Positions 37,696-47,977 of a stretch of 64,000 bases of DNA are shown in pieces. The translations under genes were made by a program, and so were the position numbers. Source of the DNA: Bradyrhizobium sp. OK095 (GTDB taxonomy: Bacteria > Pseudomonadota > Alphaproteobacteria > Rhizobiales > Xanthobacteraceae). The notes below the pieces were generated by a model that worked only from the letters and a program-made list of their open reading frames with translations, had not been told where the DNA came from and did not search any database. Position 1 is the first letter of the stretch. Each line of letters starts with the position of its first letter. The DNA lies in the NCBI RefSeq assembly GCF_900109945.1, contig NZ_FOBX01000005.1, forward strand, positions 310,001 to 374,000. Reading direction: 5' to 3'.

Positions 37696-38010
37696 ATGCG
37701 AGCGAAAACAGCGCTGACGCTACTGTGCATGGGGTTGTTTTCGCAGTTTTCTGTTGGTGGCCAAGCTCAGGCCCAGACGGCCGGCACTGAAGTCCGTATG
37801 GCCCAGGCGGGCCCGCCCGACGCCCCGCCGCGCAAGCGGCCCCCGCCGCGGCTGCGCGTCACGCCCTATTACAGCCCGGACGGCGTCTATCCCCGCTACA
37901 ATCCCGGCCCCGATGCGGTCCGCGAGTGCAACGCCACCTATGTGCAGGAATACCGGCCCAGCGGCACGGTGATCGTGCCGCATATGAGCTGCTACTGGCG
38001 CCGGGGCTGA
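37696..38010 (+). CDS. Small secreted Pro/Tyr-rich protein
   Basis: A 104-residue protein with a signal peptide (about residues 1-29, QAQA) and a mature part containing APPRKRPPPRLRVTPYYSP, RYNPGPDAV and two Cys (RECNATY, HMSCYWRRG). Short secreted proteins of this sort occur widely in Bradyrhizobiaceae and are functionally unknown. A GTG at 37684 preceded by gaagggg is an alternative start. Divergent from the metallopeptidase gene. Confidence 0.7.
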   Translation: MRAKTALTLLCMGLFSQFSVGGQAQAQTAGTEVRMAQAGPPDAPPRKRPPPRLRVTPYYSPDGVYPRYNPGPDAVRECNATYVQEYRPSGTVIVPHMSCYWRRG

Positions 38011-38014
38011 ACCC

Positions 38015-38239
38015 TTACTGCCCGCGCAACGCGCCGATCAGGCCAGCGCCGACGACAGCCGCGGACGCGCCATAGACCAGGATCGCCATCACGGACTGCG
38101 TCAGCGGGCTCGCTGAGCCTGCCTCGACGCCTGGCCCCTGCGCGGCAAGCGCCGAGCTCGCGCCGAGCGCAACGCTCGCCGTGATAGCGAGGCGGGATAT
38201 CCGCAAACTTGGCAGAAAACCTGGCAGGAAACCTGGCAT
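38015..38239 (-). CDS. Very small membrane protein, unknown
   Basis: A 74-residue protein with an N-terminal hydrophobic signal-like helix (LAITASVALGASSALA) and a C-terminal helix (SVMAILVYGASAAVVGAGLIGAL). The ATG at 38239 has ggga at six bases and wins over an ATG two codons upstream that overlaps the box. Convergent with the secreted-protein gene on the left, with four bases between. Hypothetical; the coding case rests on the ribosome site and membrane pattern. Confidence 0.5.
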   Translation of the reverse strand: MPGFLPGFLPSLRISRLAITASVALGASSALAAQGPGVEAGSASPLTQSVMAILVYGASAAVVGAGLIGALRGQ

Positions 38240-38479
38240 GACCATCTCCCTTAGTCGCTCGACCAGAAGATACGTTCGCCGTTGATCGCTGGTTTTGTCG
38301 GGGCGCGCAATGTTGCGCCGCTGCTTAGGAACTTAGCCCGGGCCCTCTGCATTCATGTCCGGGGCGCGTTCAGCCATAGCCGATTCAGGCCTGGGGCTCT
38401 AGGGCCCAGCTCTAGTCCTTGCGTCGTAACGCCGGGTCAGCGCGTGCACCGCAAGAACGATGTCAGGAGATCCAACGAA

Positions 38480-38695
38480 ATGCAGTCCTTGAAAATGCTC
38501 GGCCTTGCGGCCGCTGGTGCGATGTTGATCTTCGCCGCACCGGTCGAGCGCGCGCAGGCGGTGTCGCTGATCAATCCGGGTGCCGCGCAATCGGTGCAGG
38601 ATGAAGCGAGGCCCACCACCGAGGTGCGCTGGCATCGCGGCCACTGGCGCCGTCATCACTGGCGCGGGCACCGGTGGCATCATCGCCGCTGGTGA
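38480..38695 (+). CDS. Tiny secreted His/Arg/Trp-rich protein
   Basis: A 71-residue protein: signal peptide (about 1-26, AQA), a short linker SLINPGAAQSVQDEARPTTEVRW and a tail of His, Arg and Trp (HRGHWRRHHWRGH...). The linker is shared in pattern with the larger protein at 39179-39721, so the two are likely paralogues with swapped tails. The tail could bind metal or nucleic acid (inference). ATG 38480 follows aggag. A terminator follows at 38710. Confidence 0.75.
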   Translation: MQSLKMLGLAAAGAMLIFAAPVERAQAVSLINPGAAQSVQDEARPTTEVRWHRGHWRRHHWRGHRWHHRRW

Positions 38696-38709
38696 TTGGT
38701 CGCATTGAG

Positions 38710-38735
38710 ACAGGCCCGGATTTCGGGCCTGTTTT
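38710..38735 (+). terminator. Intrinsic terminator
   Basis: Stem acaggcccg / cgggcctgt with a five-base loop, then TTTAA, downstream of the tiny secreted protein gene. Confidence 0.8.
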
Positions 38736-38784
38736 AACTTGCAGATGGCCGTGCGATGCCCGCATGTTCGCGCCGGAGGTCGTC

Positions 38785-39045
38785 ATGGCGAAATGGATCG
38801 CATTGGCCGTTGTTGTCGGGCTCGCTGCTGCTTTGCCTCGCACTTCCGCGGCGCAGAGTGCGACGAGGCCGGAGGCCTCGGCCGGCACCGCGGTTTTCGA
38901 TGCGCGACGGCACGCACGACACGACGACTTTACGCGGCCTGCGGTGCGCCGTGATCCACGCTACGACGCGCGGCCCGTCTATTACCGTCCCTATCCTTAC
39001 GCCGTGCCCGCGCCGTTCGTGATCGGCTACGGGCCGTGGTGGTGA
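38785..39045 (+). CDS. Small secreted Arg/Tyr/Pro-rich protein
   Basis: An 86-residue protein with a signal peptide (about 1-27) and a mature part rich in Arg, His, Tyr and Pro (FDARRHARHDDF, RRDPRYDARPVYYRPYPY) ending in a Trp-Trp pair. The ATG at 38785 follows ggagg. It lies between two genes of the INP-linker type and shares their secreted, aromatic, basic character, but not the linker. Function unknown. Confidence 0.68.
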   Translation: MAKWIALAVVVGLAAALPRTSAAQSATRPEASAGTAVFDARRHARHDDFTRPAVRRDPRYDARPVYYRPYPYAVPAPFVIGYGPWW

Positions 39046-39178
39046 CGCCGCCGTTCATTCATGAGGCGTTCACGTCGCTGTCTCTAATTTAATCTCGGGA
39101 GCGACTGTCAATGAGCAGCGAAGACGCAGGCCGGGAACGGGCGGCGCAACTCCGCTGTCCGGATTCAGGGAGAACGCG

Positions 39179-39721
39179 ATGCTGAGGATGTTGGGTCTCG
39201 GTGCAAGCCCGATACGCTTGCTCGGGCTTGCGGCTGTTGCCACATTGATATTGTCGGCCGGGACTGCGCGCCGCGCCGAGGCGATGACACCGATCAATCC
39301 GACGGCGTTGCCGGCGGCGAAGGCTGCGACAGACGATATGATCCAGGTTCGCGGTGGACATGGCGGTGGCGGCCATGGTGGTGGCGGCGGCCATGGCGGC
39401 GGAGGTTTTCATGGTGGCGGAGGTTTCCACGGCGGAGGCGGCTTCCACGGTGGCGGGGGTTTTCACGGCGGTGGCTTCCGTGCCGCGCCGGCCTTTCACG
39501 GCGGCGGCTATCGCTACGGCGGCATTCGCCACTATGGCGGCTATCAGCGCTACGGGATCTATCGCCCGCATTACGGCTACCGCCACTTCCACCGGCGCTA
39601 TTACGGCGGCTACTATCCCACCTATCACTATCCGCGCCGCTGCCGGATCATCTGGACCTATTACGGTCCGCACCGCGTCTGCCGCTGGCATCACTGGCAC
39701 CATCCGTACCGCTATTGGTGA
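39179..39721 (+). CDS. Secreted Gly/His-rich repeat protein
   Basis: A 180-residue protein: signal peptide (about 1-36, RAEA), linker MTPINPTALPAAKAATDDMIQVRG, about forty residues of GGHGGGG/GGFHGGGG repeats, then a Tyr/His/Arg-rich C-terminus with one or two Cys (PRRCRIIW, RVCRWHH). The repeats suggest a flexible, metal-binding or surface-exposed stretch; the family is unknown. ATG 39179 is the first base after agaacgcg. Followed by a strong terminator. Confidence 0.8.
   Translation: MLRMLGLGASPIRLLGLAAVATLILSAGTARRAEAMTPINPTALPAAKAATDDMIQVRGGHGGGGHGGGGGHGGGGFHGGGGFHGGGGFHGGGGFHGGGFRAAPAFHGGGYRYGGIRHYGGYQRYGIYRPHYGYRHFHRRYYGGYYPTYHYPRRCRIIWTYYGPHRVCRWHHWHHPYRYW
39355..39480 (+). repeat. 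Short in-gene Gly/Phe/His repeat
   Basis: DNA repeating ggcggaggtttccacggcgg-type units with codon changes. It encodes the GGGGFHGGGG run of the gene at 39179-39721 and may vary in copy number between strains. Confidence 0.8.
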
Positions 39722-39742
39722 GCAGCTGTAGCGTCGAAATGA

Positions 39743-39767
39743 AAAGGGCGCCCCGAGGGCGCCCTTT
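39743..39767 (+). terminator. Intrinsic terminator
   Basis: Stem aaagggcgccc / gggcgcccttt with a three-base loop and T-rich end; it closes the Gly/His-rich protein gene and may also serve the convergent small gene. Confidence 0.85.
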
Positions 39768-39781
39768 GTTCATGGCGTGGC

Positions 39782-39994
39782 TCACAGCCAATCCTTCAGC
39801 TTCCCTGACGCGGACTTCCACCGCATCAGGTTCTCGATCTTCCACTGCTTGAACATCGCCGGCGGCCAACGGCTGAGCTTCGAGGTCTCCTCGACCTCGG
39901 GCTTGGCGATGACGCGCAAAGGCATCGCGCGCCGCCGGTTCTGGCGGGTCGCAGCGCTGATCAGATCGACATATTCAGGCTTGTTGGTGGCCAT
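39782..39994 (-). CDS. Small basic cytoplasmic protein, unknown
   Basis: A 70-residue protein starting MATNKPEYVDLISAATRQNRRRAMPLRVIAKPEVEETSK and ending with a Trp/Lys-rich helix (FKQWKIENLMRWKSASGKLKDWL). No signal peptide, no domain recognised. The ATG at 39994 has gggga at about eight bases. It lies between a terminator and the 3' end of leuC. The coding case is moderate, based on codon quality and the start signal. Confidence 0.55.
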   Translation of the reverse strand: MATNKPEYVDLISAATRQNRRRAMPLRVIAKPEVEETSKLSRWPPAMFKQWKIENLMRWKSASGKLKDWL

Positions 39995-40088
39995 GAGATG
40001 CGTCCCCGCGAAACCGTCGCGAGGACGCAGTGTCGGTGCTGCCGATTAACGGCCGTTTGCCGCAATCGCTACAATTGCAGGGAGCGGC

Positions 40089-41495
<1,407 letters not shown>

Positions 41496-41821
41496 GAGCT
41501 TGAGCTCCAGGAATGTATGTCAGCGATGAGCGCGTTCACGCGCGGGGCAACAGAGACGTCTTCAGCGCAGCCTTTAAGCTGCGGGACTAAGCTCTGACGT
41601 TGCCGAGGTCGCGAAGCGTCCGAAGAACCGGCCAGGCAGCCGCGAGCGATCGTCGATGACGATGCGCTTGATGAGTGCGGAGCTGGTCTGATCTGGAAAC
41701 ATTCCAGGAATATATAGCAGGCCGGTCTGGAATCGCGAGAGCTTTGACACGCACGGCTGACGCAACAAAAAAGCGCGGAGCCGAGCCCCGCGCTTTTTGA
41801 AACCTGGCTGGAAGCGGAAGC
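41496..41821. other. Intergenic region upstream of leuC
   Basis: About 325 bases between leuC and rplS, both on the minus strand. It contains the rplS terminator (41768-41797) and a TATATA element (about 41710-41716, a possible -10 box on the minus strand). Short frames within it have no leucine run, so I see no leader peptide of the attenuator type. Confidence 0.5.
41768..41797 (-). terminator. Intrinsic terminator of rplS
   Basis: On the minus strand, stem agcgcggg / ccgcgctt with loop gctcggct and T-rich end; ends the ffh-rpsP-rimM-trmD-rplS transcript. Confidence 0.9.
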
Positions 41822-42205
41822 CTACTCGTTGACCGCCTTGGCGTGCTCGGACTTCTTCTCGACGATACGGGCGGACTTGCCGCGAAGGTTGCGGAGATAA
41901 TAGAGCTTGGCGCGACGCACCTTGCCGCGACGCACCACCTTGATCGAGTCGATCATCGGCGACATCACCGGGAACACGCGCTCGACGCCCTCGCCGTAGG
42001 AGATCTTGCGAACGGTGAAGCTCTCGTTGAGGCCACCGCCGGAACGGCCGATGCAGACGCCTTCATAGGCCTGCACGCGGGTTCGCTCGCCTTCGACGAC
42101 CTTCACGTTGACGATCACGGTGTCGCCGGGACCGAACTCCGGAATCTCCTTGCCGGCGGAGAGCTTGTCGAATTGCTCTTTTTCGAGCTGTTGGATCAGG
42201 TTCAT
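41822..42205 (-). CDS. rplS: 50S ribosomal protein L19
   Basis: Binds at the 30S-50S interface. The 127 residues show the L19 landmarks [30 protein letters not shown] and [18 protein letters not shown], followed by a lysine/arginine tail. A C-terminal extension beyond the usual 115-118 residues ([14 protein letters not shown]) is seen in relatives. ATG 42205, last gene of the ffh-rplS cluster. Confidence 0.98.
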   Translation of the reverse strand: MNLIQQLEKEQFDKLSAGKEIPEFGPGDTVIVNVKVVEGERTRVQAYEGVCIGRSGGGLNESFTVRKISYGEGVERVFPVMSPMIDSIKVVRRGKVRRAKLYYLRNLRGKSARIVEKKSEHAKAVNE

Positions 42206-42313
42206 GGGGTCATCTCCATCGGCGCGCCCAGCCGCAGGACGGGGGCTGCGCGAAATTCGTTGATCCAGCTATTGCGGATATGGCCGCTGCTATAAGGCAA
42301 GCCGGATCGTTTG

Positions 42314-43069
42314 TCACCCGTCTGTCGTGCTTTTTGGCGTTTTTCGGCGCCCGGCGCGATTCGGGGGCTTGGGCGGGATTTGAGCCCATAAATCGGGCCG
42401 CCGGGCCTCGGTGAGGGCCTCGGATTGCGCCCGCCGCCAGCTGGCAACCCTGGCATGGTCGCCCGAGGTCAGGATCTCCGGGATCGGAGTTCCCTCAAAC
42501 AGCTGCGGGCGGGTGTATTGGGGGTATTCGAGCAGGCCGTCCGAAAAGCTCTCCTCGGTTCCCGAGGCTTCCTTGCCCATCACGCCCGGCAGCAGCCGGA
42601 CGCAGGCGTCGATCAGCGCCATGGCCGCGATTTCGCCCCCGGAGAGCACGTAATCGCCGATCGAGACCTCCTCCAGGCCGCGGGCGTCGATCACCCGCTG
42701 GTCGACCCCCTCGAACCGCCCGCAGACGATCAGGGGGCCAGGGCCCTGGGCAAGCTCGACGACCCGGGCCTGGGTCAATGGCCGACCGCGGGGGCTCATC
42801 AGGAGGCGCGGTCGCTCAGGGCCGATCTCGGCTGCATCGATGGCGGCGGCCAGAATATCCGCGCGCAGCACCATGCCGGGCCCGCCGCCGGCCGGGGTGT
42901 CGTCGACGCTGCGATGGCGATCGGTGGCGGAAGCCCGGATGTCCCGCGCCTCGATCTCCCAGAGCCGGGAGGCCAGAGCCCGGCCCGCCAGGCTCACGCC
43001 GAGCGGCCCCGGAAACATCTCCGGAAACAGCGTCAGCACCGTCGCGCGCCAGGGTGGGGGGTTGGTCAT
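42314..43069 (-). CDS. trmD: tRNA (guanine-N1)-methyltransferase TrmD
   Basis: Methylates G37 of tRNAs to prevent frameshifts. The 251-residue SPOUT enzyme begins [25 protein letters not shown], with the knot region [34 protein letters not shown], and [19 protein letters not shown]. Short spacing to rplS (about 108 bases) and rimM. ATG 43069 is preceded by repeat-containing spacer. Confidence 0.98.
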   Translation of the reverse strand: MTNPPPWRATVLTLFPEMFPGPLGVSLAGRALASRLWEIEARDIRASATDRHRSVDDTPAGGGPGMVLRADILAAAIDAAEIGPERPRLLMSPRGRPLTQARVVELAQGPGPLIVCGRFEGVDQRVIDARGLEEVSIGDYVLSGGEIAAMALIDACVRLLPGVMGKEASGTEESFSDGLLEYPQYTRPQLFEGTPIPEILTSGDHARVASWRRAQSEALTEARRPDLWAQIPPKPPNRAGRRKTPKSTTDG

Positions 43070-43085
43070 CGGATCTCAGTCGTTG

Positions 43086-43217
43086 TCGTCCCGGACAAGC
43101 GCAGCGAAGCGGAGCGTAGATCGGGGACCCATAACCACCGCAGCTGGTTTTGCGATGGCTGGAGCTTAGCCAAAACCACGGCCTGTGGTTATGGGTCCCC
43201 GCTTTCGCGGGGACGAC
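43086..43217. repeat. Palindromic repeat family D (rimM-trmD spacer)
   Basis: Arms gtcgtcccgg ... ggggacccataaccac and gtggttatgggtcccc ... cgcggggacgac, including the rimM stop. Elements of this kind (encoding SPRESGDP-like text in one frame and [17 protein letters not shown] text in another) are common in Bradyrhizobium genomes (from memory). Confidence 0.85.
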
Positions 43218-43749
43218 TCGGGGAGAGGCCTTCGCCTTCGTCCTTATCGCCCTCGATCTCCTGTGGCAGCTCAATCACCACGCGGCCGCCTGCGAGATCG
43301 ACCTCCGGCACCACCGCGCTGGTGAACGGCAACAGCATCGTCGTGCCCCGGAGCGGAGTAATCTCGATGATGGTGCCGGCGCCGAAATTATGGATCGCGA
43401 ACACGCGGCCGAGCGGCTCGCCGGTCGTGGTGACTGCGTCGAGCCCGATCAGATCGGTGTGGTAATATTCGTCATCGTCCGTCGCGGGCAGTTTTTCGCG
43501 CGCGACATAGAGCTCGATGCCGTTGAGGCGCTCGGCCTCATCACGGGTCGCGACGCCCTTGAACGTCGCGACCAGATGATCCTTGGCCTCACGCGCCGTC
43601 GCCACCTCGAACTGGCGCTTGCCGTCCTTGGACAGCAGCGGACCGTAGCGTTTGATGGCAAAGGGATCTTCGGTGAAGGTCCATAGTTTGACCGCACCGC
43701 GCACACCATGCGCGGCGCCGATCCGCGCGACGCAGACCAGCGCCGACAT
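43189..43749 (-). CDS. rimM: Ribosome maturation factor RimM
   Basis: Assists 30S maturation near 16S helix 33. The 186 residues show [49 protein letters not shown] and the PRC barrel segment [14 protein letters not shown]...[12 protein letters not shown]. The normal end [18 protein letters not shown] is followed by about ten residues ([11 protein letters not shown]) that come from the adjoining palindromic repeat. ATG 43749, nine bases after rpsP's stop. Confidence 0.96.
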   Translation of the reverse strand: MSALVCVARIGAAHGVRGAVKLWTFTEDPFAIKRYGPLLSKDGKRQFEVATAREAKDHLVATFKGVATRDEAERLNGIELYVAREKLPATDDDEYYHTDLIGLDAVTTTGEPLGRVFAIHNFGAGTIIEITPLRGTTMLLPFTSAVVPEVDLAGGRVVIELPQEIEGDKDEGEGLSPSRPRESGDP

Positions 43750-43758
43750 GATCTAGCC

Positions 43759-44091
43759 TTAACCCTTCGCGGCGGCTTCGGCCTGCGCCTTGCGCTCCTT
43801 GCGCGGCACGGCCTTCTCGGGGTTGTTGCGCACTTCGCGCTTCTTGACGCCGGCGGCGTCGAGGAAGCGGGACACGCGGTCGGACGGCTGCGCGCCCTTG
43901 GCGAGCCAGGCCTTCACCTTGTCCATGTCGAGCTTCAGACGGGTCTCGTTGTCCTTCGGCAGCAGCGGATTGAAATAGCCGAGACGCTCGATGAAGCGGC
44001 CATCGCGGGGAAAGCGCGAATCGGCGACGACGACGTGATAGACGGGACGCTTCTTGGTGCCTGCGCGGGCGAGGCGGATAACGACGGACAT
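43759..44091 (-). CDS. rpsP: 30S ribosomal protein S16
   Basis: A 110-residue primary binding protein of the 16S rRNA body. Landmarks: [42 protein letters not shown], then [21 protein letters not shown] and a lysine/alanine-rich C-terminal extension. ATG 44091. Lies between ffh and rimM on the same strand, the standard order in alphaproteobacteria. Confidence 0.98.
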   Translation of the reverse strand: MSVVIRLARAGTKKRPVYHVVVADSRFPRDGRFIERLGYFNPLLPKDNETRLKLDMDKVKAWLAKGAQPSDRVSRFLDAAGVKKREVRNNPEKAVPRKERKAQAEAAAKG

Positions 44092-44176
44092 AGAGTTCTC
44101 CTTTAAAGTACAGTTTGTTCGGTTGATTGGTATTCCGCGTTGCGCGAGACCGATGCGATCCCCCGCGACGAATTCC

Positions 44177-45721
44177 TCATTTCTTCTTGCCCGGGAAACC
44201 GCCGAGGCCCGGCAGCATCGGCTTGCCGCTGAGCCCGGTCAGGCCGGGGACGTTCGGCAGGCCGGTGCGAAGACCGGCCGGCAAATCCTTCGGCAGGCTG
44301 GGCAGCCCCTGGCCGCCGCCCTGCATCTTCTCCTGCAACGCCTTCATCTCTTCCGGTGACGGCGGTTTCATGCCGCCGCCAAAGCCCATCGCCTGCGCAA
44401 TGCCGGCGAGCGGGCCGCGCTTGCCCGAGCCCATGGCCTTCATCACGTCGGCCATGTTCCGGTGCATCTTGAGCAGCTTGTTGACCTGCTCGACGCTTTG
44501 GCCGGAGCCTGCGGCGATGCGCTTCTTGCGGCTGGCCTTGAGCAGGTCGGGATGACGGCGCTCGTCGCGCGTCATGGAATCGATCACCGCGACCTGACGC
44601 TTCAAGATCTTGTCGTCGATCCCTGCGGCCGCGATCTGGTTCTTCATCTTGGCGATGCCGGGCATCATGCCCATCAGGCCGCTGATGCCGCCCATGTTCG
44701 CCATCTGCAACAGCTGCTCGCGCATGTCGTTGAGGTCGAACTGACCCTTGCGCATGCGCTCGGCGGTGCGCGCGGCCTTTTCGGCGTCGATATTGGCGGC
44801 GGCCCGCTCGACCAGCGAGACCACGTCACCCATGCCGAGGATGCGGCCGGCGATACGATCGGGATGGAAGTCCTCCAGCGCGTCGGTCTTTTCACCGGTG
44901 CCGATTAGCTTGATCGGCTTGCCGGTGACCGCGCGCATCGACAGCGCAGCACCGCCGCGGCCGTCGCCGTCCACGCGCGTCAGCACGATGCCGGTGAGGC
45001 CAACGCGCTCGTCGAAGGCGCGGGCGAGGTTGACTGCGTCCTGGCCGGTCAGGCTGTCGGCGACCAGCAGCACTTCATGCGGGTTTGCAGCAGCTTTGAT
45101 CGCCGCGGCTTCCGCCATCATCTCTTCGTCGAGCGTGGTGCGGCCGGCGGTGTCGAGCAGCACGACGTCGTAGCCGCCGAGCTTGCCGGCTTCCAGCGCG
45201 CGCTTGGCGATCTGCGGCGGCAGCTGTCCCGCGACGATCGGCAGCGTCGGAATGTCGAGGTCGCGGCCGAGCACGGCCAGCTGCTCCATCGCCGCCGGGC
45301 GATAAATGTCGAGCGAGGCCATCAGCACCTTGCGCTTGTCGCGCTGGACCAGGCGGCGGGCGAGCTTTGCGGTGGTGGTGGTCTTACCGGAGCCTTGCAG
45401 ACCGACCATCATGATCGGCACCGGCGGCACGGAATTGACGTCGATGGTCTGGCTTTCGGCGCCGAGCGTGTTGATCAGCTCGTCATGGACGATCTTGACC
45501 ACCATCTGGCCGGGCGTGACCGACTTGACGACGGTGGCGCCGATCGCCTGCTCGCGGACGCGCTCGGTGAAGCTGTTCACCACTTCCAGCGCGACGTCGG
45601 CCTCCAGCAGCGCGCGACGTACCTCGCGCATTGCGGCATCGACGTCCTTTTCGGTCAGCGCACCGCGCCCCGTCAGACGATCGAGAATGCCGCCAAGCCG
45701 TTCCGACAGATTGTCGAACAA
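44177..45721 (-). CDS. ffh: Signal recognition particle GTPase Ffh
   Basis: Binds signal peptides and SRP RNA to target membrane proteins with FtsY. The 514 residues are N domain [21 protein letters not shown] domain with [53 protein letters not shown] and [11 protein letters not shown], and a Met- and Gly-rich M domain to the end. No ATG is near the N-domain start; TTG at 45721 has aggga at nine bases and fits. The frame upstream runs on but is not Ffh. Confidence 0.95.
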   Translation of the reverse strand: MFDNLSERLGGILDRLTGRGALTEKDVDAAMREVRRALLEADVALEVVNSFTERVREQAIGATVVKSVTPGQMVVKIVHDELINTLGAESQTIDVNSVPPVPIMMVGLQGSGKTTTTAKLARRLVQRDKRKVLMASLDIYRPAAMEQLAVLGRDLDIPTLPIVAGQLPPQIAKRALEAGKLGGYDVVLLDTAGRTTLDEEMMAEAAAIKAAANPHEVLLVADSLTGQDAVNLARAFDERVGLTGIVLTRVDGDGRGGAALSMRAVTGKPIKLIGTGEKTDALEDFHPDRIAGRILGMGDVVSLVERAAANIDAEKAARTAERMRKGQFDLNDMREQLLQMANMGGISGLMGMMPGIAKMKNQIAAAGIDDKILKRQVAVIDSMTRDERRHPDLLKASRKKRIAAGSGQSVEQVNKLLKMHRNMADVMKAMGSGKRGPLAGIAQAMGFGGGMKPPSPEEMKALQEKMQGGGQGLPSLPKDLPAGLRTGLPNVPGLTGLSGKPMLPGLGGFPGKKK

Positions 45722-46037
45722 TGCCGTTGTCCCTTGTCCTGCTCGCCAAAAAGACGATCTTCCAAACACCTTTACGCCCGAGGGCGCATCGCGCTGTCGG
45801 GCGTTGGCCTCTGGCCTCAGGGACCAGTGGGCGGGTCGAAAAGAAAGCCTTTCCGAGAAAGTCGGCGGGTTAAACGCCGCTGGCGCCCGAAAGTCAAGGA
45901 AAGTTAGGGTGCCGGGGCCCGTCCGCGAGGGCAAGAGCCTGAAAATATGACCTTTTTGGCGACGGGTTCCTTTTCTCGCTGTGCGGCCCATATAGCCGGT
46001 GATGTCTTACCGTCTTAACCATTCTTAAGCCCGCCCT

Positions 46038-47102
46038 GTGCCGATCACCCGCCGTCGCATCTTTGGACTGCTTGCCGGGGCCGGCGCATTGGTCGGCGTG
46101 CCCTCCCTCTGGATATCCCGCATGAAAACCTATGACGGTCCCGCCTCCGACCATTTCGACGGCCTGACCTTCTTTGACCCGGACGGCGCGCCGCCGAGAT
46201 CGCTCGGCGAGGTCCTGCGTTGGCAATTGGGTGGCCGGGGACAGCGGGCGGCCTGGCCGGACTGGGCGCCGAGCCCCCATGCCGATACCCCGCCGGCGCG
46301 CGTCGATGGCGACAAGGCGCGGCTCTCCTTTGTCGGCCATGCCAGCTGGCTGATCCAGGCCGGCGGCCTCAATATCCTGGTCGATCCCGTCTGGTCCTCG
46401 CGGGTCTCGCCCGTCAATTTTGCCGGACCGAAGCGGCACAACGATCCCGGCATTTCCTTCGACAAGCTGCCGAAGATCGACATCGTGCTGGTCTCGCACG
46501 GCCATTACGACCATCTGGACGTCGCGACGCTGTCGCGGCTTGCCAAGAATTTTGCGCCGCGCGTGGTGACGCCGCTTGGCAATGACGTGACGATGCGCAG
46601 TTCCGATTCCAGCATCAAGGCGGAAGCATTCGACTGGCACGACCGCATCGAGCTCGGCGGCGGCGTTGCTGTGACGTTGGTCCCGACCCGGCACTGGACC
46701 GCGCGCGGCATGTTCGATCGCAACAAGGCGCTGTGGGCGAGCTTTGTGCTGGAGACGCCGGCCGGGAAAATCTATGTCGTGTGCGATTCCGGCTATGGCG
46801 ACGGCCTGCATTTTCGCCGCGTCGCCGACAAGCATGGGCCGCTACGCCTGGCGATCCTTCCCATCGGCGCCTACGAGCCGCGCTGGTTCATGCGCGACCA
46901 GCACATGAATCCGGAAGATGCGGTGAAGGCGCTGGCTGATTGCGGCGCGCAGGAAGCGCTCGGGCATCATCACGGCACGTTCCAGCTGACGGACGAGGCG
47001 ATCGATGCGCCGGCGAAAGCGCTGGTGGAGGCGCTCGATGCTGCCAACATTCCGCAGCACCGGTTCGTGGCGATGAAGCCGGGGCAGGTGGTGGAGATTT
47101 AG
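46038..47102 (+). CDS. Tat-exported MBL-fold metal-dependent hydrolase (NAPE-PLD-like)
   Basis: A 354-residue protein. Its N-terminus carries a twin-Arg signal (ITRRRIFGLLAGAGALVGVPSLW). The metallo-beta-lactamase core has FVGHASWLIQAGGLNILVDPVWS, the zinc site SHGHYDHLD, PTRHWTARGMFDRN, CDSGYGDG, and the late LGHHHGTFQL. This layout is like bacterial N-acyl-phosphatidylethanolamine phospholipase D or UlaG-type lactonases. GTG start at 46038. It ends next to palindromic repeat C2. Confidence 0.87.
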   Translation: MPITRRRIFGLLAGAGALVGVPSLWISRMKTYDGPASDHFDGLTFFDPDGAPPRSLGEVLRWQLGGRGQRAAWPDWAPSPHADTPPARVDGDKARLSFVGHASWLIQAGGLNILVDPVWSSRVSPVNFAGPKRHNDPGISFDKLPKIDIVLVSHGHYDHLDVATLSRLAKNFAPRVVTPLGNDVTMRSSDSSIKAEAFDWHDRIELGGGVAVTLVPTRHWTARGMFDRNKALWASFVLETPAGKIYVVCDSGYGDGLHFRRVADKHGPLRLAILPIGAYEPRWFMRDQHMNPEDAVKALADCGAQEALGHHHGTFQLTDEAIDAPAKALVEALDAANIPQHRFVAMKPGQVVEI

Positions 47103-47120
47103 CTCTATCCGCATACACAG

Positions 47121-47259
47121 CTCGTGCCCCGGACGCAGCGCAGCACGTTAGTGATGCGCTGCAGAGCCGGGGCCCATGTCGCCGTATTGTACTGTGTTGC
47201 TTTCTGGGTCCCGGCTCTGCGCAGCATCGCTACGCGCTGCAGCGCGTCCGGGACACGAG
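47121..47259. repeat. Palindromic repeat family C, copy 2
   Basis: Outer arms ctcgtgccccggacgcagcg and cgcgtccgggacacgag; inner arms agagccggggccca and tgggtcccggctct. It fills the space between two convergent genes. Confidence 0.9.
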
Positions 47260-47261
47260 AC

Positions 47262-47975
47262 CTACTGCTCTTTCGCCTTGATCGCCCAGCTCACACTCAC
47301 CGTCACCGACAGCGTTTCCTCACCCGGTGCAACGGCGGCGCCGCCTGCTGCCATCGGTGCAACGGCCATGCGGCCCTTGAACAGCGGCACTAGGCCGCCG
47401 CCGCCTTCGGAGACGCTGAGCGGCGCACCCAATGTGACGCCGGTGGCTTTGGCGTAAATCTCGGCCTTGCGGCGAGCATCGACCACCGCCTGCGCGCGGG
47501 CGTCGTCGAGCAGCTTTGAGGCCTGCGTCACCTCGAAAGAAATGTTGCCGATATCGTTGGCGCCGGCACCGACCAGCGTGTCGATAATAGAAGCCACCTT
47601 GGTCACGTCGCGAATCTTGACCGTGACGCGGTTGCTGGCCCGGAAGCCGGTCACCGGGGTCGCGCTGCTCGTGCGGCTCGCGCCGTATTGCGGCTGCAGC
47701 GACAGCCGCGAGGTCTGATAGTCCTTCTCGGCGAGGCCGGCGCCCTTCAGCGCCTGTAGCACCTTGCCCATCGCGGCGTTGTTGGCGTCGGAGGCTTCCT
47801 TCGCCGATTTGGCGTCGTTGGCGACGCCTGCATCGATCTGCGCGAGATCGGGGGCTGCGGAGATCGTGGCTTCGCCGCTCACCGAAATGGCGGACGGAAA
47901 ATCATCTGCGAGCACGGGCGTTGCCAGCAGCGTGGCGGCGAAGGCAGCAGCGAATACGACAGGCTTTTTCATCAT
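47262..47975 (-). CDS. Periplasmic SIMPL-domain (DUF541) protein
   Basis: A 237-residue secreted protein: signal peptide (about 1-23, VLA-D) and one SIMPL domain starting SAISVSGEATISAAPDLAQIDAGV with TPVTGFRASNRVTVKIRD and AQAVVDARRKAEIYAKATGVTLG. Members are periplasmic or outer-membrane associated; some affect stress or envelope function. The ATG at 47975 is two bases after the stop codon of the upstream gene, so translation of the pair is likely coupled. Confidence 0.9.
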   Translation of the reverse strand: MMKKPVVFAAAFAATLLATPVLADDFPSAISVSGEATISAAPDLAQIDAGVANDAKSAKEASDANNAAMGKVLQALKGAGLAEKDYQTSRLSLQPQYGASRTSSATPVTGFRASNRVTVKIRDVTKVASIIDTLVGAGANDIGNISFEVTQASKLLDDARAQAVVDARRKAEIYAKATGVTLGAPLSVSEGGGGLVPLFKGRMAVAPMAAGGAAVAPGEETLSVTVSVSWAIKAKEQ

Positions 47976-47977
47976 TC

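Noticed and set aside
39355..39480. Short regular repeats considered as a CRISPR array
   Set aside because: Unit length and in-frame Gly/Phe/His coding fit a low-complexity protein; there are no unique spacers or cas genes.
41574..41768. A leader-peptide-like frame upstream of leuC
   Set aside because: It contains only a few leucines and no clear ribosome site or attenuator hairpin pair.
42816..43274. A frame encoding [17 protein letters not shown] text
   Set aside because: This peptide is the translation of the family D palindromic repeat, not a gene.
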